Below are positions 27,496-34,036 of a stretch of 63,368 bases of DNA, piece by piece. The position numbers were made by a program, and so were the translations under genes. Source of the DNA: Methylococcaceae bacterium (GTDB lineage: Bacteria > Pseudomonadota > Gammaproteobacteria > Methylococcales > Methylomonadaceae); contig BJHG01000004.1 in assembly GCA_014191975.1 (NCBI GenBank), positions 1 through 63,368 of the forward strand. The letters are read 5' to 3'. The notes under the pieces are model-generated. The model saw only the letters and a list, made by a program, of their open reading frames with translations. It did not search any database and had not been told where the DNA came from. Position 1 is the stretch's first letter; every line of letters begins with the position of its first letter.

Positions 27496-28893
27496 ATGTT
27501 ACCCGTTATCGCTTTAGTCGGTCGTCCCAATGTGGGCAAATCGACCCTATTCAATTTATTAACCCGCACACGAGATGCGATTGTTGCTGATTTTGCTGGC
27601 TTAACTCGTGACCGCCAATATGGACGTGTCAAACACAAAGATATTCGTCCTTGTTTAGTTGTGGATACAGGCGGAATCGCAGACGATGCAGAAGGCATTG
27701 AGCGCGTGGCACGTCAACAAGTTCAAGTGGCACTGGAAGAAGCGGACATCATATTTTTTATGGTGGACGGTCGTGCTGGTTTAAGCACTTCGGACAAAGT
27801 TATTACCGATATGTTGCGTCGTTTAAACAAGCCGGTGCTTTTGGTAACGAACAAAACAGATGGGGTTGATTCATTTTCTTCGATTTCAGATTTTTACAGT
27901 TTAGCGTTAGGCGAACCAATAAAAATTGCGGCTTCACACGGAACGGGTGTACCTGAATTACTGAAGATTGCAGATCAATTATTACCTGTAATTATTGAAG
28001 AAGAAATCGAAGACAAAGACGAAATAAAAATTGCTATCGTTGGTCGTCCAAATGTTGGTAAATCAACACTTGTGAACCGCCTTCTTGGTGAAGAGCGCGT
28101 TGTTGTTTTCGACGAAGCTGGCACAACCCGTGACAGCATTTACATTCCGTTTGAACGTGATGGCAGAAAATTCACACTTATTGACACCGCTGGAATGCGT
28201 CGTCGTTCACGAATTGACGAAGTCATCGAGAAATTCAGTGTGTTGAAAGCATTGCAAGCGGTCGAAAAAGCCAATGTGGTTATTTATCTCGTCGATGCTC
28301 AAGAAGGCATTACCGACCAAGATGCACATTTATTGGGTTTAGTTTTAGAGGCGGGGCGTGCGTTAATAATAGGTTTAAATAAATGGGACGGTATTTCTAC
28401 TGACCAAAAAAATACAATTAGTCGTTTGTTAGAAGTGAAATTAACGTTTGTTGAATTTGCTGAAAAACATCCGATTTCAGCTTTGCACGGTAGCGGCGTT
28501 GGCAAAATGTTTGATCGTGTACAAAGTTTATATGAAGCCGCAATGCTTGATATGTCTACACCAAATTTGACACGGATGCTCAAAGAAGCGACCCTCGCGC
28601 ATCAACCGCCAATGGTAAATGGGCGACGAATTAAATTGAAATACGCCCATCAAGGTGGACGAAACCCGCCAATTGTGGTGATTCATGGCGCACAAACCGA
28701 CGAATTACCTGAATCATATAAACGCTATTTGATAAATTATTATCGAACAGCCATGCAACTTAGTGGCACACCGATTCGGATTGTATTCAAATCGCCCGTT
28801 AATCCATTTGCAGGAACCAAAGCTAAAATGACAGAATGGGCAGTCAAAAAACGTGAACGATTAACCCGCCGCGCAAAAGCGAAAAGCCACTAA
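27496..28893 (+). CDS. der: Ribosome-assembly GTPase Der (EngA)
   Basis: Double-domain GTPase needed for 50S assembly. It has 465 residues with two G domains, each with a full P-loop G-R-P-N-V-G-K-S-T-L (about 8-17 and 186-195). Switch/G3 motifs are D-T-G-G and D-T-A-G, and G4 motifs are N-K-T-D and N-K-W-D. A C-terminal KH-like domain (about 355-440) follows, then a basic tail. It is the last gene of the yfgM-bamB-der block and is closed by a bidirectional terminator. Confidence 0.97.
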   Translation: MLPVIALVGRPNVGKSTLFNLLTRTRDAIVADFAGLTRDRQYGRVKHKDIRPCLVVDTGGIADDAEGIERVARQQVQVALEEADIIFFMVDGRAGLSTSDKVITDMLRRLNKPVLLVTNKTDGVDSFSSISDFYSLALGEPIKIAASHGTGVPELLKIADQLLPVIIEEEIEDKDEIKIAIVGRPNVGKSTLVNRLLGEERVVVFDEAGTTRDSIYIPFERDGRKFTLIDTAGMRRRSRIDEVIEKFSVLKALQAVEKANVVIYLVDAQEGITDQDAHLLGLVLEAGRALIIGLNKWDGISTDQKNTISRLLEVKLTFVEFAEKHPISALHGSGVGKMFDRVQSLYEAAMLDMSTPNLTRMLKEATLAHQPPMVNGRRIKLKYAHQGGRNPPIVVIHGAQTDELPESYKRYLINYYRTAMQLSGTPIRIVFKSPVNPFAGTKAKMTEWAVKKRERLTRRAKAKSH

Positions 28894-28904
28894 TTTGAGA
28901 TTAA

Positions 28905-28949
28905 AAAATAACGTCCAGATTTCAATTTTTATAATTTAGACGTTATTTT
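28905..28949. terminator. Bidirectional terminator between der and the FAH-family gene
   Basis: AAAATAACGTC (28905-28915) pairs with GACGTTATTTT (28939-28949) around a long loop. Both flanks are A/T-rich and the genes converge on it. Confidence 0.7.
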
Positions 28950-28959
28950 AAAAATAAAA

Positions 28960-29811
28960 TTAAGCGGCAATTACAGAATTAACCAGCAATCCAATCCCTT
29001 CGATTTCAATTTTTACAACTTGCCCTGCTTTCAAATAACCACGCGGTTTCATTTTGACACCTACACCACTTGGTGTTCCGGTCGTAATAACATCACCCAC
29101 TTCCAACGTCATAGCTTGCGATAAATAGGCAATCATTTCGTAGCAATTAAACATCATGTAACAAGTATTTGAATTTTGGCGTAAATCATCATCAACCCAC
29201 GTTTTCAAACTCAAAGCATGTGGATTTGGAATTTCGTCTGCAGTCACCATCCATGGTCCCATTGGTCCATGGGTGTCGAACGATTTTCCAATTGTCCACG
29301 TTGGTGTTCTAAATTGCCAATCTCGCACCGTAACATCATTCACAATAGTAAATCCTGCAATCACATTATGTGCATTTTCGACAGAAACATTTTTGCAACG
29401 CTTGCCAATAACAAAGGCGAGTTCGCCTTCATAATCGGCTTTTTCAGACACAATCGGCATTTCAATCGCCATGCCATGACCAATCACGCAACTACTTTGT
29501 TTCGTAAAAAACATCGGATATTCAGGCTTTTCCAAACCCGTTTCGTCAATATGATCGGCATAATTCAAGCCGATACCTAAAAATTTTCTCGGACGTGGAA
29601 TGGGCGCCAGTAATTGAACATCCGCCAACAGAATTCGATGCGCTTCAGATGAAATCAGCCGCTGCATTTTTTGCAACGCGCTGTCGCCTTGTTCTAAAAA
29701 TATAATCATGTTGCTCGGCAAACTCGTGTCGCCCAACCCATCCACGATTTGGTTTTCAATCACCGCGCCAATGCGTGTTTGGTTTTGATAAGTAAATGTT
29801 GCTAATTTCAT
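28960..29811 (-). CDS. Fumarylacetoacetate hydrolase family protein
   Basis: 283 residues. The N-terminal 80 residues are a small lid-type domain. The catalytic FAH domain follows, with G-I-G-L-N-Y-A-D-H-I near 77, the metal ligands in K-A-D-Y-E-G-E-L-A-F-V-I-G near 124-136 and T-G-T-P-S-G-V-G near 241. Family members hydrolyse or decarboxylate 2-oxo acids (acylpyruvase, 2-hydroxyhepta-2,4-diene-1,7-dioate isomerase, oxaloacetate decarboxylase); the substrate cannot be read from sequence. It marks the left border of the restriction/toxin-antitoxin island. Confidence 0.9.
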   Translation of the reverse strand: MKLATFTYQNQTRIGAVIENQIVDGLGDTSLPSNMIIFLEQGDSALQKMQRLISSEAHRILLADVQLLAPIPRPRKFLGIGLNYADHIDETGLEKPEYPMFFTKQSSCVIGHGMAIEMPIVSEKADYEGELAFVIGKRCKNVSVENAHNVIAGFTIVNDVTVRDWQFRTPTWTIGKSFDTHGPMGPWMVTADEIPNPHALSLKTWVDDDLRQNSNTCYMMFNCYEMIAYLSQAMTLEVGDVITTGTPSGVGVKMKPRGYLKAGQVVKIEIEGIGLLVNSVIAA

Positions 29812-29832
29812 AAGTTGTTAAAAGTTAATGTG

Positions 29833-29937
29833 TTATAAATAATTCTTCAAAACCGCCGTTTTTCTACTCGCAGCACCATCAATCACTTTTTTTGCGTCGT
29901 CGATTTACTTTTCAAAGGTTTCAATTTGCGTGACCAT
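29833..29937 (-). pseudogene. hsdS 3'-end remnant R1 (105 bp)
   Basis: Read on the minus strand, this is a 35-codon copy of the end of the specificity gene at 32590-33999: V-T-Q-I-E-T-F-E-K, then TAA in place of a Gln codon, then I-D-D-A-K-K-V-I-D-G-A-A-S-R-K ending N-Y-L-stop. It begins exactly at the stop of the upstream relE copy (TAATG junction). It has the same length as R5 (32007-32111) but a different stop mutation, so the two have decayed independently. Confidence 0.9.
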
Positions 29938-30203
29938 TAAACGAATCGCTTATTTCTATCTTTTCTATCGCCAATTTTGATAATTTCAATCATTAACTGC
30001 TGCTCAAAAAGTGAATACACCACGCGATAATTTCCAACTCGAATACGATAACTCTGTTGTGAACCCGTAAGTTTTTTATAACCGTGCGGACGTGGATTTT
30101 CAGCTAATGCTGCAACGGCTTTCACAACGCTTTCACCTATTTCACGCGGCAATTGTGCAAGTTCCTTTTTCGCACTGGGTTTGATTTCAATGCGATATGT
30201 CAT
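29937..30203 (-). CDS. relE: RelE/ParE-family toxin, copy 1 (C-terminal deletion)
   Basis: 88 residues, RelE-superfamily mRNA interferase or ParE-like toxin. Motifs are E-I-K-P-S-A-K-K-E-L, L-T-G-S-Q-Q-S-Y-R-I-R-V-G-N-Y-R-V-V-Y and I-K-I-G-D-R-K-D. It is nearly identical to copy 2 (32111-32398) but lacks seven residues (V-Y-G-N-K-K-D) after R-K-D. The loss removes the conserved D-V-Y tyrosine, a likely slip between CTTTTCTATC-type repeats. It overlaps its antitoxin by 17 bases. Activity may be reduced. Confidence 0.88.
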   Translation of the reverse strand: MTYRIEIKPSAKKELAQLPREIGESVVKAVAALAENPRPHGYKKLTGSQQSYRIRVGNYRVVYSLFEQQLMIEIIKIGDRKDRNKRFV

Positions 30204-30375
30204 AACCCAACTCAGCTAAAACTTGCTCAAACGGTTGTGTGATTTCATTTCGACGTTCAGCGATCGCGGCTAAATCCTCTAAATCTTCCAGTAATTCTTG
30301 ATAATCAGACAACGACAAAATGACTGACATTTTTTCGCCTTCAGCATTCGTAATGTATTGGGGTTGAGCGTTCAT
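30187..30375 (-). CDS. Phd/YefM-type antitoxin, copy 1
   Basis: 62 residues. The start M-N-A-Q-P-Q-Y-I-T-N and the segment K-M-S-V-I-L-S-L-S-D-Y-Q-E-L-L are typical of Phd/YefM-type antitoxins that bind RelE-like toxins; the C-terminus (L-A-E-L-G-Y) is the toxin-binding part. It overlaps the toxin by 17 bases, antitoxin first, so the two are translationally coupled. AAAGGTG lies 6-7 bases upstream of the ATG. It differs from copy 2 at only a few residues (for example N-E-I-T versus N-E-T-T). Confidence 0.88.
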   Translation of the reverse strand: MNAQPQYITNAEGEKMSVILSLSDYQELLEDLEDLAAIAERRNEITQPFEQVLAELGYDISH

Positions 30376-30394
30376 TTCTTCACCTTTGGATATT

Positions 30395-30435
30395 TCATAA
30401 ATAATTTCTCAAAACCGGCGTTTTTCTACTCGCCG
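30395..30435 (-). repeat. hsdS 3'-end remnant R2 (41 bp)
   Basis: On the minus strand this copies the last 13 codons of the specificity gene including its stop: A-S-R-K-T-P-V-L-R-N-Y-L-stop. It separates the YafQ-type toxin gene from antitoxin copy 1 and contains the AAAAC/GTTTT mini-palindrome present in most copies. Confidence 0.85.
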
Positions 30436-30705
30436 TTAAAATAATTCACTGTGCGAACCCGTACGAACTAACACTAATTCATTAGGCTGCAATTGATAAA
30501 CGAGTAACCAATCGGGTTTGAAGTGACATTCACGATAATTGCGTAGATTTCCTGCCAGTGCGTGGTCGCAGTATTTTTCAGGCAACGGTTCATCATTTGC
30601 AAGCTGCTCAACAACGTTTTTCAATTCTTCCATCACATAATGCCCTGAACGCTTCAGACGCTTGTAATCTTTTTTAAACGATGAGATGGTAACAACTTCG
30701 CGCAT
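30436..30705 (-). CDS. yafQ: YafQ-family toxin (intact)
   Basis: 89-residue mRNA interferase of the YafQ branch of the RelE superfamily. Motifs are F-K-K-D-Y-K-R-L-K-R-S near 10, H-A-L-A-G-N-L-R-N-Y-R-E-C-H near 49, P-D-W-L-L-V-Y and the C-terminal R-T-G-S-H-S-E-L-F, with catalytic histidines in place. I chose ATG 30705, which overlaps the antitoxin's TGA by one base (TGATG). It has the same length as the broken copy at 30976-31245. The gene ends directly at repeat R2. Confidence 0.9.
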   Translation of the reverse strand: MREVVTISSFKKDYKRLKRSGHYVMEELKNVVEQLANDEPLPEKYCDHALAGNLRNYRECHFKPDWLLVYQLQPNELVLVRTGSHSELF

Positions 30706-30923
30706 CAATCATTATCCAAATCTGCCCACATGGCATTTAACGATTCATATCTTTGAACCTGACCATTACGCACCGCATCGATTGCGTTGAGCGTTTCTTG
30801 ATTCGGTACAATGTTTTCATACATCACAATCACTTTTGCCACCGATGCCGTGACACTTTCTGGAAGTTTTAAATGTATTTCGTGGGTGCTAGTGATTTGT
30901 GCCTGTAATTCTATTGCTTGCAT
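30705..30923 (-). CDS. Antitoxin of the YafQ module
   Basis: 72 residues. The N-terminal half (I-E-L-Q-A-Q-I-T-S-T-H-E-I-H-L-K-L-P) looks like a short DNA-binding strand-helix unit. The C-terminal half contains P-N-Q-E-T-L-N-A-I, which matches the antitoxin at 31242-31460. A GGAG lies 10 bases before the ATG, inside the repeated leader R3. An earlier ATG in that leader reads into a stop after five codons. It is paired one base ahead of yafQ. Confidence 0.8.
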   Translation of the reverse strand: MQAIELQAQITSTHEIHLKLPESVTASVAKVIVMYENIVPNQETLNAIDAVRNGQVQRYESLNAMWADLDND

Positions 30924-30975
30924 TTCATTTTCTCCGTTATAAATAATTCTAAAACCGCCGCCTTTCTACTCGCCG
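30924..30975 (-). repeat. hsdS 3'-end remnant plus shared leader, R3
   Basis: On the minus strand it reads GGCGAGTAGAAAGGCGGCGG (A-S-R-K-A-A), then a form of the hsdS end with two bases missing, then TTATAACGGAGAAAATGAA leading into the antitoxin start. It supplies the next gene's ribosome-binding site. Confidence 0.82.
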
Positions 30976-31245
30976 TTAAAATAATTCACTGTGCGAACCC
31001 GTGCTAGTTAAAACAACCTTGTCAGGCGTTAATTGATAAATCAGCAACCAATCAGGTTTGATGTGACATTCTTTGTGACCTCTCCAATTGCCCGTTAAAT
31101 TATGATCTTTGTGTTTTTCGAGTAGCGGCTGATTTTATGCGAGTAAATCTACAATTCCCAACAAATCATCAATCTTATAACGCTCCGAATGTTTAACGCG
31201 CTTTAAATCTTGTTTAAATTGCGATGTTTGAACAATTGTTTTCAC
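30976..31245 (-). pseudogene. YafQ-family toxin gene interrupted by an in-frame TAA
   Basis: Starting at GTG 31245 (overlapping the antitoxin stop, GTGA), the frame reads V-K-T-I-V-Q-T-S-Q-F-K-Q-D-L-K-R-V-K-H-S to codon 36. Codon 37 (31137-31135) is TAA. The frame then continues without shift through N-Q-P-L-L-E-K, H-I-K-P-D-W-L-L-I-Y-Q-L and T-G-S-H-S-E-L-F to TAA 30978-30976. It is 270 bases, exactly the length of the intact yafQ. A single point change has inactivated the toxin while its antitoxin remains open. Confidence 0.88.
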
Positions 31246-31460
31246 GCCTCGTCCCATTGTTGACGTAATTCGTTCAAACTTATCGCTTCATATTCGCCAC
31301 GTTCAGCGGCTTCCATCGCTTCAATGGTTTCTTGATTGGGCGTTTTATGTTCACTTTTAAACCTTACAAATTCAACAAATCGCAACACCTCAGTTAAATC
31401 TTCAATCGGTAGCAAGTGGGTTTGTTGATAAATAATTTGCTCTATTTCTTGTCGTTGCAT
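31242..31460 (-). CDS. Antitoxin of the broken YafQ module
   Basis: 72 residues: M-Q-R-Q-E-I-E-Q-I-I-Y-Q-Q-T, then P-N-Q-E-T-I-E-A-M-E-A-A-E-R-G and S-L-N-E-L-R-Q-Q-W-D. The C-terminal half is related to the antitoxin at 30705-30923. It starts after the repeated GGAG leader (R4). It overlaps the dead toxin's GTG by 4 bases. It may still act as an orphan antitoxin. Confidence 0.78.
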   Translation of the reverse strand: MQRQEIEQIIYQQTHLLPIEDLTEVLRFVEFVRFKSEHKTPNQETIEAMEAAERGEYEAISLNELRQQWDEA

Positions 31461-31512
31461 TTCATTCTCCGTTATAAATAATTTCTCAAAACCGCCGTTT
31501 TTCTACTCGCCG
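31461..31512 (-). repeat. hsdS 3'-end remnant plus shared leader, R4
   Basis: On the minus strand, G-E-stop of the DUF2442 gene merges into GGCGAGTAGAAAAACGGCGG (A-S-R-K-T-A-V-L-R-N-Y-L-stop in the hsdS frame), then TTATAACGGAGAATGAA before the antitoxin ATG. The TAG of the upstream gene lies within the repeat. Confidence 0.85.
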
Positions 31513-31745
31513 TTAATCCACAATTCATATTCGCTAATATCAATTTCATCATTCCAAAAAACAGCATAACCGCCTGTTTCAACTTGTACATTTTTGAAAA
31601 ATTCGGGATTCTGCAATGGCAAAAACATCTCCTTTTTTAACAAAGGTAAAATGTCGTACCGTTTTTGTTCGCCATTATTGAATTCAACTGACAAAACATG
31701 ATTGCTAATCGCGTGAGCTGATTGTATTTTTGGATATTTCATCAT
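31503..31745 (-). CDS. DUF2442 protein
   Basis: 80 residues from the ATG at 31745 (M-M-K-Y-P-K-I), overlapping the TAA of the DUF4160 gene by one base. An in-frame upstream extension to 31823 lies wholly inside DUF4160 and is unlikely. Features are V-L-S-V-E-F-N-N-G-E and F-W-N-D-E-I-D-I-S. DUF2442 partners DUF4160 in many bacteria and the pair is treated as a putative toxin-antitoxin unit; which member is toxic is unclear. Confidence 0.85.
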   Translation of the reverse strand: MMKYPKIQSAHAISNHVLSVEFNNGEQKRYDILPLLKKEMFLPLQNPEFFKNVQVETGGYAVFWNDEIDISEYELWINGE

Positions 31746-31993
31746 TATTTTAACGGGGGCAATTTGTGGAACTCTTGCAAATTCCACATTCTCATCAGTT
31801 CGTTTTGTTCTCGCGTTGCCCACTCAATAACCATTTTCATCGCTCGCGGCGGTAAATCACCTTCAATCATTTCAAGCGTTTCAATGTTGAATAGCGCGTT
31901 ATATTCACCATAAACGGCGTGAAAATGCGGCGGCGGGTGGTCACCAAAAAAGAGTTTAATCACAATTCCATAAAATCGGGTTACTTCTGGCAT
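31745..31993 (-). CDS. DUF4160 protein
   Basis: 82 residues with the family hallmark F-F-G-D-H-P-P-P-H-F-H-A-V-Y-G near 15-29, followed by E-M-I-E-G-D-L-P-P-R-A and an A-x2-H/N-x3-E-L-type helix. Start ATG 31993 follows the shared GGAG leader of repeat R5. It is coupled to DUF2442 by a one-base overlap. Putative toxin-antitoxin component. Confidence 0.88.
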   Translation of the reverse strand: MPEVTRFYGIVIKLFFGDHPPPHFHAVYGEYNALFNIETLEMIEGDLPPRAMKMVIEWATREQNELMRMWNLQEFHKLPPLK

Positions 31994-32006
31994 TTCATTT
32001 TCTCCG

Positions 32007-32111
32007 TTATAAATAATTCTTCAAAACCACCGCCTTTCTACTCGCCGCGTCATCAATTACTTTTTGCGCGTCGTCGATTTGCTTTTAAAAGGTTTCTATT
32101 TGCGTAACCAT
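32007..32111 (-). pseudogene. hsdS 3'-end remnant R5 (105 bp)
   Basis: A second long remnant of the specificity gene: V-T-Q-I-E-T-F, TAA in place of a Glu codon, then K-Q-I-D-D-A-Q-K-V-I-D-D-A-A-S-R-K-A-V-V-L-K-N-Y-L-stop. It begins at the stop of relE copy 2 (TAATG junction), just as R1 follows relE copy 1. Confidence 0.9.
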
Positions 32112-32398
32112 TAAATAAATCGTTTGCTTCTATCTTTTTTATTACCGTACACGTCTTTTCTATCGCCAATTTTGACAATTTCAATCATTAACTGCTGCTC
32201 AAAAAGTGAATACACCACGCGATAATTTCCAACTCGAATACGATAACTCTGTTGTGAACCCGTCAGTTTTTTATAACCGTGCGGACGTGGATTTTCAGCT
32301 AATGCTGCAATGGCTTTCACAACGCTTTCACCTATTTCACGCGGGAGTTGTGCAAGTTCCTTTTTCGCACTGGGCTTGATTTCAATGCGATAGCTCAT
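32111..32398 (-). CDS. relE: RelE/ParE-family toxin, copy 2 (complete)
   Basis: 95 residues, near-identical to copy 1 but with the C-terminal G-D-R-K-D-V-Y-G-N-K-K-D-R-S-K-R-F-I intact. Arg and Tyr of the D-R-K-D-V-Y motif match the end of RelE-type toxins. It overlaps its antitoxin by 17 bases. This module directly follows the real specificity gene and may be the parent of copy 1. Confidence 0.9.
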   Translation of the reverse strand: MSYRIEIKPSAKKELAQLPREIGESVVKAIAALAENPRPHGYKKLTGSQQSYRIRVGNYRVVYSLFEQQLMIEIVKIGDRKDVYGNKKDRSKRFI

Positions 32399-32570
32399 AA
32401 CCCAACTCAGCTAAAACTTGGTCAAACGGTTGTGTGGTTTCGTTTCGACGTTCAGCAATCGCGGCTAAATCCTCTAAATCTTCCAGTAATTCTTGATAAT
32501 CAGACAACGACAAAATGACTGACATTTTTTCGCCTTCAGCATTCGTAATGTATTGAGGTTGAGCGTTCAT
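32382..32570 (-). CDS. Phd/YefM-type antitoxin, copy 2
   Basis: 62 residues, the same protein as copy 1 apart from a few substitutions near the C-terminus (N-E-T-T-Q-P-F-D-Q, G-Y-E-L-S-H). AAAGGTG precedes the ATG. Only 19 bases separate it from the end of the specificity gene, so it may be expressed by read-through from the restriction genes. Confidence 0.88.
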   Translation of the reverse strand: MNAQPQYITNAEGEKMSVILSLSDYQELLEDLEDLAAIAERRNETTQPFDQVLAELGYELSH

Positions 32571-32589
32571 TTTTTCACCTTTGGATATT

Positions 32590-33999
32590 TCATAAATAAT
32601 TTCTCAAAACCGCCGCCTTTCTACTCGCCGCGCCATCAATCACTTTCTGCGCGTCGTCGATTTGCTTTTCAAAGGTTTCAATTTGCGTGACTAGCGTTTG
32701 TTGTTTAGACAAAGGTGGAACTGGTGTGAGAACAACTTGTAAATTCTGAACAGATAGCCCTGGCTGTGCTACTCCCGTTTTGTATTGGTTTAAGTTCAAA
32801 AATTTGAGTTGATAATAAAGCCAATTCACATCTATTCCAGAAAGAGGCGTTACGGCAATTGCGTGTTCAGTTGCATGAAATTTGCCCGTTACTTTATGAA
32901 CATTTCCACATAAAGCCCCTTGTCTTCCAATGAGCGGAAACGTTCCATCGTGTGTAAATTTTTTTGTATAACCGCGCAGTCCATTTCCACCATAACAAGG
33001 ATATAAACCAACATCTTTTTTATCGCTAATATCAGAAGCGGATACAAATTGCCCTGCTTTCAAACTACATATCGCCTCTAACTTTTTTGTTTCGCCATAT
33101 TTGTTCATTTCAATCAAAACATCCGTGATATTCGATTTTAGATTTTTGACATTTTGTTGTGCTTGTTCAACTTCGCCATCAATCGCTTCACATTCACTCA
33201 CGATTTGCTGTTGAATATCTAACGGCGGGAGAGGGATTTTATAAGGCGATAAATTTTCTCGTGTTATTTGTGGTTGTGCTGTGCCAGTTATCATAGTTGA
33301 TAAATCGCAATAAATGAGAGTTTCAAACAAATACTTTTTCAGAATATCTTTGCTTGAAGGTTGCGCCACCATTGCATTACCTGTAATCCAAGATTTTGGC
33401 TCTGTTACATTAACAGTCCCGCAAGTTGCACCTCGGCAAGTAATCGCAATCTCTGCTGATTCATGATTGAACTCATCGTAATATCCAATTACACCATTTG
33501 CACCAAATACTTTATAAAGCCCTGAATCTTTTATTTGAGCTGATGTTATTGTTTTTGGTTGATACAGTTTGCAAATATCGCCCAACTTCACTAAGTCCCA
33601 GCGCGTTTGAATTTCCACTGATTTTTTATCATTTAATGAAATAGCTTTAGAAAAATCTTTGCGTGAGAAATCGAGCATATCAACCAAATTCACCAACGAC
33701 GCGAAAGGCTTTAAAACGTCGGGGATTTCAACCATTTCACCTAAAAAATTCTGCGTGATTAAAGCGTTAATTTTTTCGGGATTGTCGCGGTTGGTTAAAT
33801 CATAAAGCGGCGTTAAATGCGTGCCGTTTGAATCGGTGGTTAATTGGATGCCTTCCGCGCCTTTTCTATCGCTCCAGCCATAACCTAAAAAGGCTTTTTG
33901 CTCTTTGTTGTCGGACGGGCTTTTGATGACTAAGACTTTTTGCGGGTTCGAATACGCCAACACGAAATAAAAGAGTTTGTCTTTTTCGATGGTTCGCAA
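32590..33999 (-). CDS. hsdS: Specificity (two-TRD) part of a split restriction-modification enzyme
   Basis: 469 codons. The first 130 residues are not specificity protein: R-T-I-E-K-D-K-L-F-Y-F-V-L-A-Y and A-F-L-G-Y-G-W-S-D-R-K-G-A-E-G-I belong to the tail of N6-adenine methylases. Two target-recognition domains follow (about 133-260 and 300-430), each ending in a conserved helix region (P-L-P-P-L-D-I-Q-Q-Q, V-P-P-L-S-K-Q-Q). The only upstream start is an internal TTG, so this is best read as the second half of one gene with 34026-36299, in another frame. An independent S protein could start at an internal Met near residue 113. Its 3' end is the source of the R1-R5 repeats. Confidence 0.85.
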   Translation of the reverse strand: MRTIEKDKLFYFVLAYSNPQKVLVIKSPSDNKEQKAFLGYGWSDRKGAEGIQLTTDSNGTHLTPLYDLTNRDNPEKINALITQNFLGEMVEIPDVLKPFASLVNLVDMLDFSRKDFSKAISLNDKKSVEIQTRWDLVKLGDICKLYQPKTITSAQIKDSGLYKVFGANGVIGYYDEFNHESAEIAITCRGATCGTVNVTEPKSWITGNAMVAQPSSKDILKKYLFETLIYCDLSTMITGTAQPQITRENLSPYKIPLPPLDIQQQIVSECEAIDGEVEQAQQNVKNLKSNITDVLIEMNKYGETKKLEAICSLKAGQFVSASDISDKKDVGLYPCYGGNGLRGYTKKFTHDGTFPLIGRQGALCGNVHKVTGKFHATEHAIAVTPLSGIDVNWLYYQLKFLNLNQYKTGVAQPGLSVQNLQVVLTPVPPLSKQQTLVTQIETFEKQIDDAQKVIDGAASRKAAVLRNYL

Positions 34000-34025
34000 A
34001 TAGGTTAAAAAGCGTTTTTCGAGTT

Positions 34026-34036
34026 CTATTTTTTTT
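34026..34036 (-). other. A8 slippery tract at the frameshift in the restriction gene
   Basis: On the minus strand the codons read CAA AAA AAA TAG. This is an A-AAA-AAA heptamer in the correct phase for -1 slippage, immediately before a stop. A -1 slip, or one extra A (A9), gives A-T-A-G-A-A and continues [15 protein letters not shown] into the specificity half. Confidence 0.85.

Noticed and set aside
31135-31137. Internal TAA of the YafQ-like frame as a recoding site
   Set aside because: TAA is not a known selenocysteine or pyrrolysine codon and no stimulatory structure is evident; a point mutation is simpler.
29833-32700. Regularly spaced direct repeats as a CRISPR array
   Set aside because: The repeats are 40-105 bp, few, partly degenerate, and separated by 250-700 bp of coding sequence; they translate as the end of hsdS.
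29833-32700. Integron cassette array with attC sites
   Set aside because: One-orientation modules with a shared border repeat recall an integron, but the repeat lacks paired GTTRRRY/RYYYAAC ends and long imperfect stems, and no integrase is present.
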